A DNA stretch of 64,000 nt from Umbilicaria muhlenbergii (GCA_000611775.1 KK106983.1:747542-811541); one strand, 5' to 3'; positions 42,939 to 55,238 are shown, counted from the stretch's first letter. Numbers and translations: made by a program. Notes: a model not told the origin generated them from the letters alone.

Positions 42939-45900
42939 ATGAGCTCCTCAGAAAGTGACACGCCGCTAGTGAAAGGTGCAAAACCCAACGGAAATGGTGT
43001 TGGAGGTATGTTCACCCCCCATTGCGCCTCTGTGCACGTCAGAACTGGGCACTTGAGGCTCCAATGAGCACAGCCACCCGAATCCTATACTCCAATTCTC
43101 AATCTATCAGTCCTCCTCTCATTGCTCGTTCATCACTGCATTGGGATACCCACTAAGCCATGTCTACTTGCTAGGGAGCGGTCATAAGTCGAGCAATACC
43201 ATCCCAAAGAGCCTCGACAGAGCAATGGATAAGCTTAACCCCACCACCGGCCGTGCTGTACCAGGTATATCCATCCGCAATGGACCTGTTGACGAAATGG
43301 ACATCGACGGCCCGGATGGCAACGACTTACCGGTTAATGGCACCGCTACTGGAAAACGTAAGGCTCGTCAAAGCCTCACTAACGGCAAGAGCAAAACCTA
43401 CAAGGAAGTGAGCAGCGACGAAGGTGAAAATGAGCCTTTGGTATGTCACATATCGACGAGGATCAAGCAATAGGACTGGCGTTGCTGACTTTGGATAGAG
43501 CAAGCGGCGTCGTACAACCAGTGGCAAAGGTAAAGCAGCCGCTGAGCCAGACTCTGATGATGCACCGTTGGTGTCAAAGAAGTCGAAAACCAAGCCTTCT
43601 ACCACCTTGAAGAAGCCGCCCAAAGCAAGTGAGACAGCTATCGGCGAGTCCGAAGATTCTGATACTCCTCTGGGTAGCAAACTTGTCCAAGAGAAAGCCA
43701 AAATCGAAAAGCGAGCCGAGAAGGAGGCCAAGGAGATTCGGAAGGAGGAGAAGAAGGCCTCGGCCGCCGCAGCAAAGAAGAAAGTGAAGAAGCAGGATAG
43801 CGACGATGATGATGCACCGGTTGCGAAGAAGAAGCGACAATCGAACGGTACTTCCTCTGCCAAGAAGCAGACAAATGGCGTCAAGAAAGAGGAATCTGAT
43901 GATGACGATGTGCCACTTGCTCGCAAAGCACCGGCCAAAAAGGCCAAGACAGAGACCATATCTGAGACCTCGACGCCCATGAAAAAGGGGTCAAAAGCCA
44001 AGGCCTTGAAGAAGGGTGAGACCGAACAGGATCAAGAAGCCGAGGATGAGGAGGAAGAGTACCGCTGGTGGGAAGATCCTACAAAAGGCGATGGTACGAT
44101 CAAGTGGACCACTCTCGAACATGCTGGTGTGGTCTTCCCTCCACCTTACGAACCGTTACCGAAGAACATCAGGATGCTATACAACGGCACACCAGTCACT
44201 ATGGCGCCTGAGGCAGAGGAAATCGCTGGTTTTTTCGGCGCCATGCTCAATTCCACTCACAACGTGGAGAACCCGACGTTTCAGAAAAATTTCTTTGAGG
44301 ATTTCCGTGCGATGCTTGACAAGACCGGTGGCGCCAAGGATAGAGATGGCAACAAGGTCAAGATCCAGGACTTTGCGAAATGCGATTTCAAGCCAATATT
44401 CGAATATTATGACGCCCAGCGTGCCCAGAAGAAGGCCCTTCCCGCTGCCGAGAAAAAGAAACTCAAGGCAGAAAAAGATGCCGCCGAGGCACCTTACCTG
44501 TACTGCATGTGGGATGGCCGCAAGCAAAAGGTTGGCAACTTCCGCGTCGAACCTCCTGGACTGTTCCGTGGCCGAGGGGAGCATCCGAAGACCGGAAAGG
44601 TTAAAAAGAGGGTAGAGCCTGAGCAGATCATCATCAACATCGGAAAAGAAGCCACGGTTCCTGTGCCACCTGAAGGGCACAGGTGGAAAGAGGTCAAGCA
44701 CGATCAGGAAGGGACATGGCTTGCCATGTGGCAGGAAAACATCAACGGAGCCTACAAGTATGTCATGTTGGCTGCAAATTCCGATGTAAAAGGGCAGAGT
44801 GATCACAAGAAGTTCGAGAAAGCCAGAGAGCTAAAGGTAAGCTGTGAGATTACTGCTACCTCACTATCATGCTGATATGTGCCAGAAACACATCGATCGT
44901 ATTCGAGATGATTACAGGAAGGACCTCAAAGCTGAACTAATGGCTGACCGACAAAGAGCCACAGCTGTCTATCTAATCGATCAATTTGCACTCCGTGCTG
45001 GGAACGAAAAGGGTGACGACGAAGCTGACACTGTGGGCTGTTGCTCGCTGAAATTTGAACACGTCACACTCAAGCCACCAAACAAGGTCATCTTTGATTT
45101 CCTTGGGAAGGACAGTATCCGTTTCTACGACGAAGTCGATGTTGATCCGCAGGTTTTCAAGAACCTGAAGATATTCAAGAAGGCACCAAAGGGCGAGGGT
45201 GATGAGATCTTCGACCGCTTGAACGTAAGTACTGGGTGCCACCGTCCATCATCCTCACAAAGGTGGCTAATAGTACATAGACTTCCGGGTTGAACAAGCA
45301 TTTGTCCAACTACATGCCTGGGTTGACGGCGAAGGTGTTCCGTACTTATAACGCTTCCAATACTATGTCGAACCTTCTACGAGAGATGACATCCACTGGG
45401 AGCATCCACGAGAAAGTAAAGGATTACAACGATGCCAATCGTAGGGTTGCTGTCTTGTGTAACCACAAGCGTACAGTTGCTGCCGGCCATGGAGCCCAGA
45501 TGGAGAAGATGGGTGATCGAATCAAGGGTCTTCAGTACCAGAAGTGGCGTGTCAAGCAGATGATGTTAGACATTGATCCCAAACAGAAGAAGAAGAGAGG
45601 CGCCGAGTTCTTTGAATTGGAAGACGACATCGACCAAGAATGGATTAAAGAGCATCAAGCATTTCTAGTTGAAGAGCAGCGTCAGAAAATCGAGAAGAAG
45701 TTCGCCAAGGAGAACGAGAAGCTCAAGGCAGAGGGAGAGAAGGAGATGAAGGCAAAGGAGCTTGAGGAACGCCTTGAGGTGGCTGACGAACTTGCACAGA
45801 AGTTCAAGAAGGAGAACAAGACGGGAAAAGTGGAGGCTGAAGGAAAGGGCCCCACTATCGAGAAGCTGGAGACGAACATCACGAAGCTTGACGAACGCAT

Positions 45901-46158
45901 TGCGACGATGCGTCTCCAGGCAGAAGACAAAGAGAGCAACAAGGAAGTCGCCCTCGGGACTTCGAAGATCGTAGGCTTCTCTGTTAACCCTCACTATACC
46001 TGCTTGTGCTGACCAGGCCACAGAACTACATTGACCCTCGCTTGACCGTGGTGTTCTCCAAGAAGTTCAACGTCCCGATCGAGAAGTTCTTCTCGAAAAC
46101 GCTTCGAGAAAAGTTCGACTGGGCGATCAAGTCTGTAGATGAAGATTGGGAATTCTAA
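42939..46158 (+). CDS. TOP1: DNA topoisomerase I (type IB)
   Basis: Exons 42939-43005, 43175-43440, 43499-44836, 44886-45224, 45281-45970 and 46024-46158 encode 944 residues. A long lysine- and acid-rich N-terminal region (about 1-290) carries nuclear localisation signals. The core begins [20 protein letters not shown] and includes [40 protein letters not shown] and [40 protein letters not shown] is the conserved active-site segment with catalytic Arg and His. A linker coiled coil leads to the last exon with [14 protein letters not shown], where Y902 is the expected nucleophile. The enzyme relaxes supercoils in the nucleus. The catalytic tyrosine sits two codons into the last exon. Confidence 0.97.
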
Positions 46159-47448
46159 GAGCTGATTGGCCATGTGCTTAGCTGCGGTAAGGTGGTAAGC
46201 GCTGGAGATGGCCTCTGGCAATGCCACCACGGTGACTACTTCCTAGCGAGCACGCTCAGTCCTGTGGATTGGGCATGCTCCATCGCACCCTTGCACCACT
46301 GGCGGCCTATTCATTGCAGAGACCGAAATTCGGAAAGAGCAAATTGCTAGTGGCATTCCTTGTTTCAGCGGCATCAAGCGTTGGAGGCATTTGTTCCCAT
46401 TGTATCTATGCTATTGCTTGATATAGAATGCCACTGAAAGACACATGCTATTTGTCAAGAGGGCGCCGCACTCGTACGTGATACGAAAGGTCCGGTGACT
46501 CGACATACCTAAAAGAGTACGCCCATTTGCACCCACTCCCATAGTCCCGGGACTAAGACTCTCGTTTTGATGCTTTGGCATGAGAAGTGTGGGCACGGTT
46601 GGGAAATCGATAATTGATCCCTGTGTCCATCTCCCGTATCCAGCACGGCCGCGACGACACTAATCGGTTAACTGATGCACGCAGCCGGGCACTCGAGCTC
46701 ATCGGGGGCAGGTCCGAGCCATGTCGCTCAATGGAGCCGGCCGATCAAGAGAAATGATGTTTGGCATCCGTTTGAGCGTTTTCGTCGTATCAAATATTGC
46801 TGACTTGCATGGGTGCGAAACACGGCCAGTGCTAGATTCGGTTCCCTGCTCGTGCTCTGCCTCTCTCGTACCAGTCCGGCCACGCCACGGGCGTACCTGA
46901 CTCGCCCGAACAACACCAATCCACGGGCGTTGAGGCGGGCGCCCGTCAAAGCCATGGGCCGGGGATGCCCTTCTGACTGTGGAAGGCAGCATCGAATGCC
47001 CAGCATGCCCTGGCCATTCTCCAGACGGGTTCCTGCCGCTGAGACGCCCAACCTCCAACGGCCGAGACCTTAAATGCGCTTAACGCAGAACTAACTTCGT
47101 ACTCATGCATGACATCGAATCATGACTTCCCCCCCAGGCCTCGGTGCCTCTGTGTCGCTGTGCCAAACCCGAATGGTTGGCCCACCATGTCGTCCACATC
47201 GTCGGCATCTTTTCCCCTCTAGTCATGCAGGTGTGGGGACACCACCTGCAGCCTTGGCTGCAATCCTGCTCCTTCCTTCATACATAGCTCGTGCCCTCTG
47301 CTCGTCGTTGCCGGCGACAGAGTAAGTGAGTGAGTGAGTGATTGTGACTACAGAAGTACCGAGTACGAGCTTCAATGCGCAGGAGCTACGCATGCAGACA
47401 CAGCCCGGCTTGAGCTTCGCGCATCCTTCTCCCTCTTAGCACCCCTAC
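46159..47448. other. Gene-free stretch
   Basis: This is 1.3 kb between TOP1 and the SDR gene. A GC-rich part at 46700-47060 is open in several frames on both strands with no motif. A tgag microsatellite (gagtgagtgagtg) lies at about 47325. No gene is supported. Confidence 0.4.
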
Positions 47449-48832
47449 ATGTCACAAGCCCTTCCAGCGACCATGACCGAGCCCTCCGACCCCCAGCCCG
47501 CCCCCTCCACCTCGTCGCCCGATCATCATGACGAAAAGCCCGCCGTCCTGATCATCGGCGGTCTAGGTACCCCCCCACCCAAACCTCCCACTTCCACCCC
47601 ATCCCACCCCACCCACCATCCATGCCTAACCCTCCCCACCCCACCCAGGCTACATCGGCCGGCACCTCGCCCTGCACATCCACCGCCACTCCCTCACCTC
47701 GACCTACCTCCTCGTCGACAAAGTCCTCCCGCAACTCGCGCACCTGGCCCCCGAATTCCTCCCCGCCTGCCCCGCCACGCGCTTCCTCCAAGCCGACGCC
47801 TCGCGCGAAGCCTCCCTGGCCAAAATCTTCGACCGCCCCGACGGCAAGCAGTGGGACTACGTCTTCAACTGCGGGGGCGAGACCCGCTACAGCCAGGACG
47901 AGAGCGTGTATCGGCTCCGCAGCTTGCAGCTGACGCAGGTGTTGGGACGGGAGTGTGCGCGCAGGGGGGTCAAGGCCCTGGTCGAGTTTGGCACGGGGAT
48001 GGTGTATAAGCCGCCCGGGTCGAGGGGGGGGGTGTGTACGGAGACGGGGGCGACGAAGCCGGGGTTGAAGATCGCGCGGTATAAGTTGCTGGCTGAGGAG
48101 GCGTTGGCGGGGTTGGCGCGGGAGGAGGGGCTCAGGTATGTGGTGTTGAGGTTGGCGCATGTGTATGGGGAGTATGATGTGGGGTTTTTGGCGCGGGGGT
48201 TGTGTTTGGCCAGGGTTTATGAGAGTTTGGGGAAGGAGATGAAGTGGTTGTGGGGGAGGGAGTTGAGGGTGCATACGGTGCATGTGGAGGATGTGTGTCG
48301 GGCGGCGTGGAGGGCGGCGGAGTGGTGTGCTAATGATGAGGAGAGCGGGAGGGCGGGGAAGGAGGAGGGGGGGAGGGTTTTTAATATTGTGGACAGGGGG
48401 GATACTAGTAAGTCATTTCATTATCATCATTATTGTTGTTGTTGTTCGCCACTATCGGAAGTGGACTGATGATATTGGGTAACAGCACAAGGCACCCTCT
48501 CCGCCCTCTTCAGCGCCACCTTCCCCTCCCTCACCACTGGGTTCCAAAACTCCCTCATCTCCACCTTCGCGCGCTTCAACCTCGACAGCGTCGTCGACGA
48601 CGTCAACGAGGAAATCCTGCAACCGTGGGCGGATCTCTTGGCGGCCAAAGGGATTACCCGGCCGGGGCCCATCAGCCCCTTTATGGAAAAGGAGTTGCTC
48701 AAGGACAGCGATCTCGCGTTGAGTGGGGCGCGCTTTGAGAGGGTTTGCGGGTTTCAGTATCAGAGGACGTTGGGCGTGGAGGAGTGTAAGCAGGTGGTGG
48801 AGAGCTATCGGAGGATGGGGTGGTGGCCTTAG
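47449..48832 (+). CDS. NAD-dependent epimerase/dehydratase (extended SDR)
   Basis: Exons 47449-47566, 47649-48407 and 48486-48832 give 407 residues. The Rossmann start VLIIGGLGYIGRHLALHI is split by intron 1, which is phase 1. WDYVFNCGGETRYSQDE and ALVEFGTGMVYKPP follow the usual extended-SDR order, with YKLLAEEAL in the place of the catalytic Tyr region; a textbook YxxxK is not clear. VVLRLAHVYGEYDVG and VHTVHVEDVCRAAW are substrate-side strands. The C-terminal part (SLISTFARFNLDSVVDDVNE) is typical of a fungal subgroup. The substrate is not known. Introns 1 and 2 are C/G-rich. A second in-frame Met is at 47473. Confidence 0.87.
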
Positions 48833-49618
48833 GTCTGGGGGAGGGGCAAGGGGGAATGGATTCTGAAATTGATGATGGGATGGATGTAATAGGGATTAGC
48901 GTTGTCTCATTTGTTGAGCGTGTGTTCTACTAGAAGTCCTCCGGGGACTATGCAGCCGGGGTCCTCCATGGAAGCCGACTTCCGTGGGCAGTCTCTGCGT
49001 TTGTACAAGTCACAAATGGGCTGTCAGAGCTTTGAACAGATCCTGGAACAGCTTGAACAGCCACTTCGATTTCCAGACGATAGTTTCTGCAGCGTGTCAG
49101 GTCCTCAACTAACTCATTGCCACGATGATGCCCTGCCGCCACTTTCCAAAGCCCTACTATGCTCCGTTCAGACATCGGTGCATATGCGCTTCATGTGCAC
49201 CCTCCCAAACATCCGCACATCAATCTCAACCGGGATGAGCAGGAAACAAGCTCTGGACTATGGTACACATGATCAATCCCATAGCGAAAGGTCGAGTCTC
49301 GCTTGCTGGAAACCATCACAAAGTCCGGCCATGCAACGAAAGTTATCCGTGGCCTCTTGGATAACGCCACCGCTGAAGGTAAAACAGGCGCGCAGAGGAA
49401 ACTGGTAACTATACGACCGAATTTGGACAAGTATGGAAGGTGCGGTGCGTGAACAGGACAGGATCCGACTAACATCCCATGGATATGGGAAACGTATTTG
49501 TTACCTGGCTGGATGTCGCGACGTATCATGCGAATCAATGCTAAGGGAGATAAAACCGCGCGTGGTAGTGGATATTGCTGTGAGTTCCATGATCGGCGGG
49601 CAATAGGGCTTAGAAAGG
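48833..49618. other. Convergent intergenic region
   Basis: This lies between the SDR stop and the BAH-PHD stop. A 168-codon plus-strand frame (48902-49408) is the longest open stretch but has no recognisable motif and overlaps minus-strand frames. I treat it as chance. Confidence 0.35.
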
Positions 49619-50764
49619 TCACTTTAGTGGCTCATGACAAGCCAAACACTGCATGTCTTCCTCCCATGACTCGGGCTCATCCTCACGAACGTCAGTGATG
49701 ATAAGCTTGCTGGCCGTGTCTTCCTCCTCTTTACTCTCTATCTTCGCCTCGAACTTTCCCTTCCAAACTGGGGGTGCTGGAGTAGCTCTTCGGGGCGTTC
49801 CAGACTTGCGGCCATTTTTCTTCGTCTCCGTCATTGGCTCATCTTCTGGAATTTCGCCGATGAGACGTCCGTATGTCTTTTTGAGCGCGTCTTCCTTTAT
49901 ACAGTCCTCGTGAAGCCAGCGACCACACTCTGGGTTGGCGCACTTCACAAGCAGCTTATCCGGGTTTGTGAAGCCGCTACATACGCACTGACGCCGCATG
50001 TTCGACTGTCCGACAAAGTTAGACAACCCAGATGCCAGGTCACTTGAGCAGAGCCACATACCGACAGCTTCTGAGTAACGTAATTGAAAGTCTGCCTCCA
50101 ATAGAGGCCCTTCATTTCCTCTTCATCCTTCTCCGTCCAGTGGACAACGTCCGCTCTGCCGGCCACAGTCATCGCATCCACTATCTCCATATGGTTGCTG
50201 ACCACGAGCTCTGACTTCCCATGGTACTCTCTTCGGCCGCCAGGAAGCTCGTCTGGCCAGTACAGCCAGTACACACGGAGATATACATGCGTAGGGTCGG
50301 ATGCCCGGACTTCCAGAACACGTGCTACCCAGAACTTGCGCTCGTCCTCGGTATCTACCATGGCGCCCTGCTCGATACTCTCATGGTTGATGTAGATGTA
50401 GTCGTTGACACCAAACTGTTCATCCGTAACTAGATACCCGACGTCAACACATGCCAGCTCCAGGGCAGCGAATTACCTTACCCACGAAGTTCTTATACTT
50501 CTTCATAGCATCCCATGACGAGCCAGGGCGGATGACGTAGGCGACTTCCTTGCCTTCCTCGACCGTGTCGGGCTCAGCCTTGCCAGCAGTGCGATCATCA
50601 GCTACTGTTTTGCCTTTGCGCTTCTTGGTCTTCGGTTCGGCGCCCACGTGCGGCAAATATTCGATGGAAAAGGGAACCTCAATGGGCCCCACCCCGTTCG
50701 TTGTTGGGGGTTCGCTGCTTGGAGGTGTAGCTAGTTCGGCGTGCTTGCGCTTCGATGGAGCCAT
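49619..50764 (-). CDS. BAH-PHD chromatin reader
   Basis: Exons 50764-50482, 50429-50062 and 50005-49619 encode 345 residues. A basic, disordered start (MAPSKRKHAELATPPSSEPP) precedes the BAH domain at about 75-205, with FGVNDYIYINHESIEQGAMV, FWVARVLEVRASD, YLRVYWLYWPDELPGGR and SELVVSNHMEIVDAMTVAGR. A PHD finger follows with CVCSGFTNPDKLLVKCANPE, C, WLHEDC and a last CLAC near the C-terminus. BAH-then-PHD is the layout of fungal EPR-1-type proteins, which read H3K27 methylation; whether this is the ortholog is an inference. The preceding frame is open upstream of the ATG without another Met. Both introns are short (52 and 56 bp). Confidence 0.88.
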
Positions 50765-51419
50765 GGTGGTCGAGATCTCGTCTGAAGTACTCCCCGGTGC
50801 TTCCAGAGATCGGAGAGCAGTTTCTGGGCTTTGCGACTCCTGAGAGGACAACGAGTCGCTCTTTACAATTATGAATCAGACGCCGAGGAGGTCGCGCCGC
50901 TGCGACTTGAGTTACAGAATAGCAGTGATAAGGGAGATCGGATCGAGCCTCCGAGGTCGTTTCAATGATGGGTGTAAGCTGAGAGAGGCTGCGAGGTGTT
51001 TTCGACCTTTGCTCACAGTTGCGCGCGTGGGTCGGAACTCGAACAGTCCAGCAGTGACGGTTGTCCCACAGGCTCGTCTTGTGACTCGTTTCAGTGAAGA
51101 CTACGGATTGAAGATGTGAAAGGAAAACGGGGCGAAGGGAAGTGAAGATGGAGCTGTGGGTGGGGGCGTCACCATCCAATATTCGAGCTCCAGACCCGAT
51201 GAGATATTGGCGAAGGCTGGCGGAGGCGAAGATGTTGGCCAAGGCAATTGACCAATCAAGCGTCATCACGAGCCTTGGCATCACTGTCATCACCGAGACA
51301 AGTTATACACTCACGTGACACGGCATGCATGCATAAGATTCATCGGAATTGGTGCGAGCATGCCAAGCATAGCTTCCTAACCCCGACACCTCCTAGCTGA
51401 TGAATCTCCGTCAGCCCCA
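50765..51419. other. Promoter side of the BAH-PHD gene
   Basis: No supported feature besides the 5' flank of the BAH-PHD gene and the 3' flank of the CBS gene and its neighbour ORF. Confidence 0.4.
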
Positions 51420-51644
51420 TCAGTCGTCTTCCACCCAGTCGAGCTTCGTGAAAAGGTCAACTTCGATAATGCCAGTTGCAGTGGCGTTATCGAAAAGGGA
51501 CTTGGGGTCACGTTGGGACATCTGCACGTACTGCGCCCCTGCCATGACTCCGAGGGGTAAGGTGCGCTGCGGCCCTGTGAGGGCCAACCGGCTGGCGGCT
51601 AGAGCTCCTTGGTGATTCACTGCTTCTCTGATAGTGGAGATCAT
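51420..51644 (-). CDS. Candidate 74-residue ORF overlapping the CBS gene stop
   Basis: ATG at 51644-51642 overlaps the TGA of the CBS gene by the four bases ATGA. The frame runs MISTIREAVNHQGALAASRL, ALTGPQRTLPLGVMAGAQYV, then a C-terminal half with SLFDNATATGIIEVDLFTKL and DWVEDD. Codon third positions favour C or G, as in the real genes around it, and the N-terminus is basic and amphipathic like a mitochondrial presequence. I do not recognise the protein. It could be a second frame on the same mRNA, part of an alternative splice form or a chance ORF in the 3' UTR. Confidence 0.35.
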   Translation of the reverse strand: MISTIREAVNHQGALAASRLALTGPQRTLPLGVMAGAQYVQMSQRDPKSLFDNATATGIIEVDLFTKLDWVEDD

Positions 51645-52263
51645 GCTGGCCTCCTCGTCACGAACCTTTCCAGGTCTTCTCTCGTTGCTACTCCAAGGAC
51701 GAACCTTCGGCTATCATCCGTGACCACGGCAAACTCCTGCGGAGCAACACCGTTGACCCCTCCGTTGAAGAACTCCTCCAGTTCCTCTAACGGCGTATCC
51801 ATGGTAATGGTTTTGTAGACATTCCCTTTTCGTCTGAACTTCTGCATGGCCATCTCAACCGGATCGGTGTCTCTTACGGTCCCACTCTTCAGCAGTTCCT
51901 TCAGCCGGGGTATGCTCAAGTATCCCAGGAGGGCGCGCGTGTCTTCCGAAACAACTGTAAGGTGGGTGTACTCCCGCTCGTATGCTTTCATCAAGGCAGT
52001 CGCTATTGAGTCCGTTGGCTTGGACGAAAGTGCAGGAGGCGGGTCAAGGTCTTCCACAGTAGCCTTTGGATCGGGGCAGACTGTCAGTATTGTTTGGTCC
52101 CAGATATTAAGTGGTAGCTTCAGTTGAGTCAAGGAAGTCTTGGACATACCCCCCGATATTTGTTAGCCCAGATTGATTTCAGGCCCTGCCCTGGCGCAGC
52201 TTCAGCTGCATTCCCTTGAGCCCCATTCATAGACGCCGTTGCAGCCGGTGCAGCTGCCGGCAT
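51641..52263 (-). CDS. CBS-domain protein
   Basis: Exons 52263-52150 and 52063-51641 encode 178 residues. An Ala-rich start (MPAAAPAATASMNGAQG) leads to LKSIWANKYRG, and the phase-0 intron (86 bp) joins it to ATVEDLDPPPALSSKPTDSI. Two CBS motifs follow: ATALMKAYEREYTHLTVVSE with LLGYLSIPRLKELL, and VYKTITMDTPLEELEEFF with EFAVVTDDSRRFVLGVATRE, ending DLERFVTRRPA. Such small paired-CBS proteins bind adenine nucleotides, but the partner is not known. The acceptor (ccaaag) was chosen because it gives the WANKY-G-ATVEDL join; an ATG inside the intron (52147) opens the same frame but adds unrelated residues. The frame is open upstream of the chosen start for about 40 codons without a Met. Confidence 0.85.
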
Positions 52264-52714
52264 CCCAGGTGAGAGTTCCACCGAGGCAAAGCGCGGATTT
52301 GCAATGGAGTCGGAGAAGGAATGGAATGATCTCTCAGTAATGATAGTCTTATGTTTTCGATATGCTTGCGAGCTTCTACCTTACCCTTAACCCCAGCTCG
52401 CCCAGCAAGCCCGGAGAAGGCTAAAAACCACGGGTAACGTCACAGCCTCGCTTAATTGGCGCCGCCGACGAAGCTCCATGCCCGTCTGCCAGTCCCCTCG
52501 GACCGTGTTCTCCAACTTCTATCCATCCTAGCAATCCCCAGGGTCCCCTCAGAGCTGCATCTGTCGTAACTGTCAGAGTCGCGGCATAATCTCTTTTCCT
52601 TCATTGGCACACGGAGCGTTACTCAAAGGCTCAATCCGCCCGATACCTGTGAGTTTGGAGCTCTGAGCGGGGCGGAGATAAGCTTCCGAAACACCAGCTA
52701 ACCTCAACAGCAAC
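52264..52714. other. Divergent promoter region of CBS and phosphate carrier genes
   Basis: This is 451 bp between divergent starts. On the minus strand 52390-52264 is open in frame with the CBS gene and reads like coding sequence (ITERSFHSFSDSIANPRFAS), so an unseen upstream exon of the CBS gene is possible. Confidence 0.4.
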
Positions 52715-54170
52715 ATGCCTCTACTCTTCCCCACACAAGGCACCCTCAACGATGCCTTCTCCCACAGATTACCGTTCGGACGCGCTGCACATGAACCGGT
52801 ATCCGAAAAGCGCAGCTCATACAAAGCTCGCACCGACCTGTATCCCGCCTGGAGCGCAGTTGACGATGTGAAGAGTAAGGCCGGCCAACTGACCGAGGAG
52901 GCCCAGAAAGAGTACGCAAAAGCAAGCCAAGCAGCTCAAGCAAAGGCTGGCAAGATTGAGCTCTATTCCCCAAAGTACTACGCTGCCTGTACTCTTGGGG
53001 GTCTTCTAGCTTGTGTAGGTATACCAAATTTCAGCGTCGGATATTGATCGCTTATGTATGAGACAGGGTGTCACACACACTGCCGTGACCCCGTTGGATC
53101 TGGTGAAATGTCGTCGACAGGTCGATTCGAATATGTACAAGGGCAACTTTGAAGCATGGGGTAAGATTGGCCGAGCTGAGGGATTCCGGGGTATCTTCAC
53201 TGGATGGAGTCCGACCTTTTTCGGATACTCGGTAGGTCCTCCTCTAATCAAAATCTACATAGTCCATCCGTACTGACTCAGACTCTAGGCTCAAGGCGCC
53301 TTCAAATATGGAGGCTACGAATTCTTCAAGAAATTCTACTCTGATCTTGCCGGAGAGGAACGAGCCTACCGCTACAAAACTTCACTCTACCTCGCTGCCA
53401 GTGCTTCTGCTGAGTTCATCGCCGACATCGCCCTTTGCCCATTCGAAGCCGTCAAGGTTCGCATGCAGACTACTATCCCACCATTCGCGACTGGCACATT
53501 CTCCGGCATATCCACCATCACTGGTAAGGAAGGCACAGCTGGGTACGATCTACTTCTGTTCCTGCACCGTATGATGATACTGCAGTGCTTATAACAGTTC
53601 AGGTTGTACAAGGGCCTCTACCCTCTCTGGGGTCGTCAAATCCCGTATACGATGATGAAATTCGCTTCCTTTGAGACCATCGTTGAAGCTATCTACGGCT
53701 ATCTCCCGGGTAAGAAGTCTGACTACAGCAAGAGCGCCCAAACCGGAGTATCCTTTGCTGGTGGTTATCTCGCCGGTATCCTCTGCGCTATCGTCTCTCA
53801 TCCGGCCGATGTGATGGTCAGCAAACTCAACGCCGAACGTCAAGCTGGAGAGGGCTTTAACCAAGCCTTGGGCCGCATCTACAACAAGATCGGATTCGGG
53901 GGTCTATGGAACGGTCTAGCAGTGAGAATTGTCATGATTGGCACGTTGACAGGTGAGTCATGACCAGAAGATTCTACTGTCGAGTATGAGTGCTGACCAA
54001 TTCTGCCAAGGCTTGCAATGGATGATTTACGACAGCTTCAAGATCTTCATGGGACTTCCGACCACAGGTAAGGATTTCGATAATACTTTGTTCCTTCCAG
54101 ATGGAGCGATAAGAAGCTAAATACAGCTACAGGAGGCGCCGCTCCCCCACCAAACAAGGAGAAGGCTTGA
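52715..54170 (+). CDS. Mitochondrial phosphate carrier
   Basis: Exons 52715-53014, 53067-53231, 53289-53542, 53603-53952, 54011-54067 and 54133-54170 encode 387 residues. After an 80-residue N-terminal part come the three carrier repeats: [14 protein letters not shown] with [36 protein letters not shown] with [10 protein letters not shown]; and [20 protein letters not shown] with DVMVSKLN. The second-repeat [12 protein letters not shown] and the [20 protein letters not shown] motif are specific for the Mir1/Pic2/SLC25A3 group, which imports phosphate (and in the Pic2 branch copper) across the inner membrane. The last acceptor is ambiguous (54126 or 54132), changing the tail by two residues. 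Confidence 0.95.
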
Positions 54171-55238
54171 AGGGAGTCTTGCATGAGACAGATGAAGGTT
54201 GTGTAGCGCGCTGTTGTATTATTTGAGAAGGAAGAAACGGCTACAGTGTGTTCTGGAGGCTTGCGGAATCCTGCCGTCGTTGTGTGTACGTAGGGTGGCC
54301 CATCTCCAACGCAGCAATGAGAGAGTGTTACCTCCTAGACAGGCTCAAAGACAGACTCTCCTTTCATGCTTAACATTATCGAAGGCGGTACAGCTTATAT
54401 CCAGTCCGTATCGGTAGCTAAACGCTTCGCGGTCCAAGAGGCGGATGAGTAATGATGAAAGGATCCATTGGGGTAGGCGCAGTACTGTAAGTGAACAAGT
54501 CAGTACGTATTTATCAAGTGCTTACCACCGTATAGCACACGGGCACTATACCGGCACTCGACTGGCGGGCCCTTATCGGAGCGTTTGCCTAATGATACGA
54601 TGACGAGGATGTCAAGCGAACAGCAAATCAGATTGGGCTTCCATGCATGTGAAGGCATAAGCCTGCATAATACCCTAAGCTTGAGTTAATTGTCCCATGG
54701 TTGCCGTTTCTGAGGTCATGTTCTAGATGTACGCCATTCTCCGTACTCGCACTACATTCAAGCGGCTGTCTGCTTTTGCTTCTTTCCATGCATCATGTTA
54801 TGTCGTACCTGGACTCCCAGGACCATTCTGGCGTCAGAGGCTCGGGAATGTCGGCCATCTTCATCCCACCTGAATTTCAATCTTTACTTTAACTCTCCCC
54901 CACGCCTGCATGGGTTAACTTACTATTGTTTTGTATAACAGTATCAATTCATCTCAACCATTGACACGTAGTAAGAACAGCATTAGGTGTGTATCTCTCA
55001 TACGCTCATCATTTCGCTTCTTCTTCTTCTTCCTCGCTGCGCATGGTTGGACATGGTCATCTCGACGTCATAGCTGCCGCGTGCCAAGCATAAGGCTGTT
55101 CGGCGCAAACCCCGATATCGATAAGAACTGGGGCCAGTATTTATTATATTATCACTGACACATCTCGTCTTCAGTTCCAAACACCTTCGCAATCCCACAG
55201 ACATACAAGCCATTTAACAGACATAAAACCAATCAAAG
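54171..55238. other. Gene-free stretch
   Basis: This is 1.07 kb upstream of the DUF3602 gene and downstream of the phosphate carrier. Short frames have no motif, and I see no repeats. Confidence 0.4.

Noticed and set aside
43327-44001. Long minus-strand open frame (224 codons)
   Set aside because: It is the antisense of the Lys/Glu/Ser-rich N-terminal region of topoisomerase I, whose codon bias keeps the other strand open.
48902-49408. 168-codon plus-strand open frame
   Set aside because: No motif, no family resemblance, overlaps open frames on the other strand and lies between two gene 3' ends.
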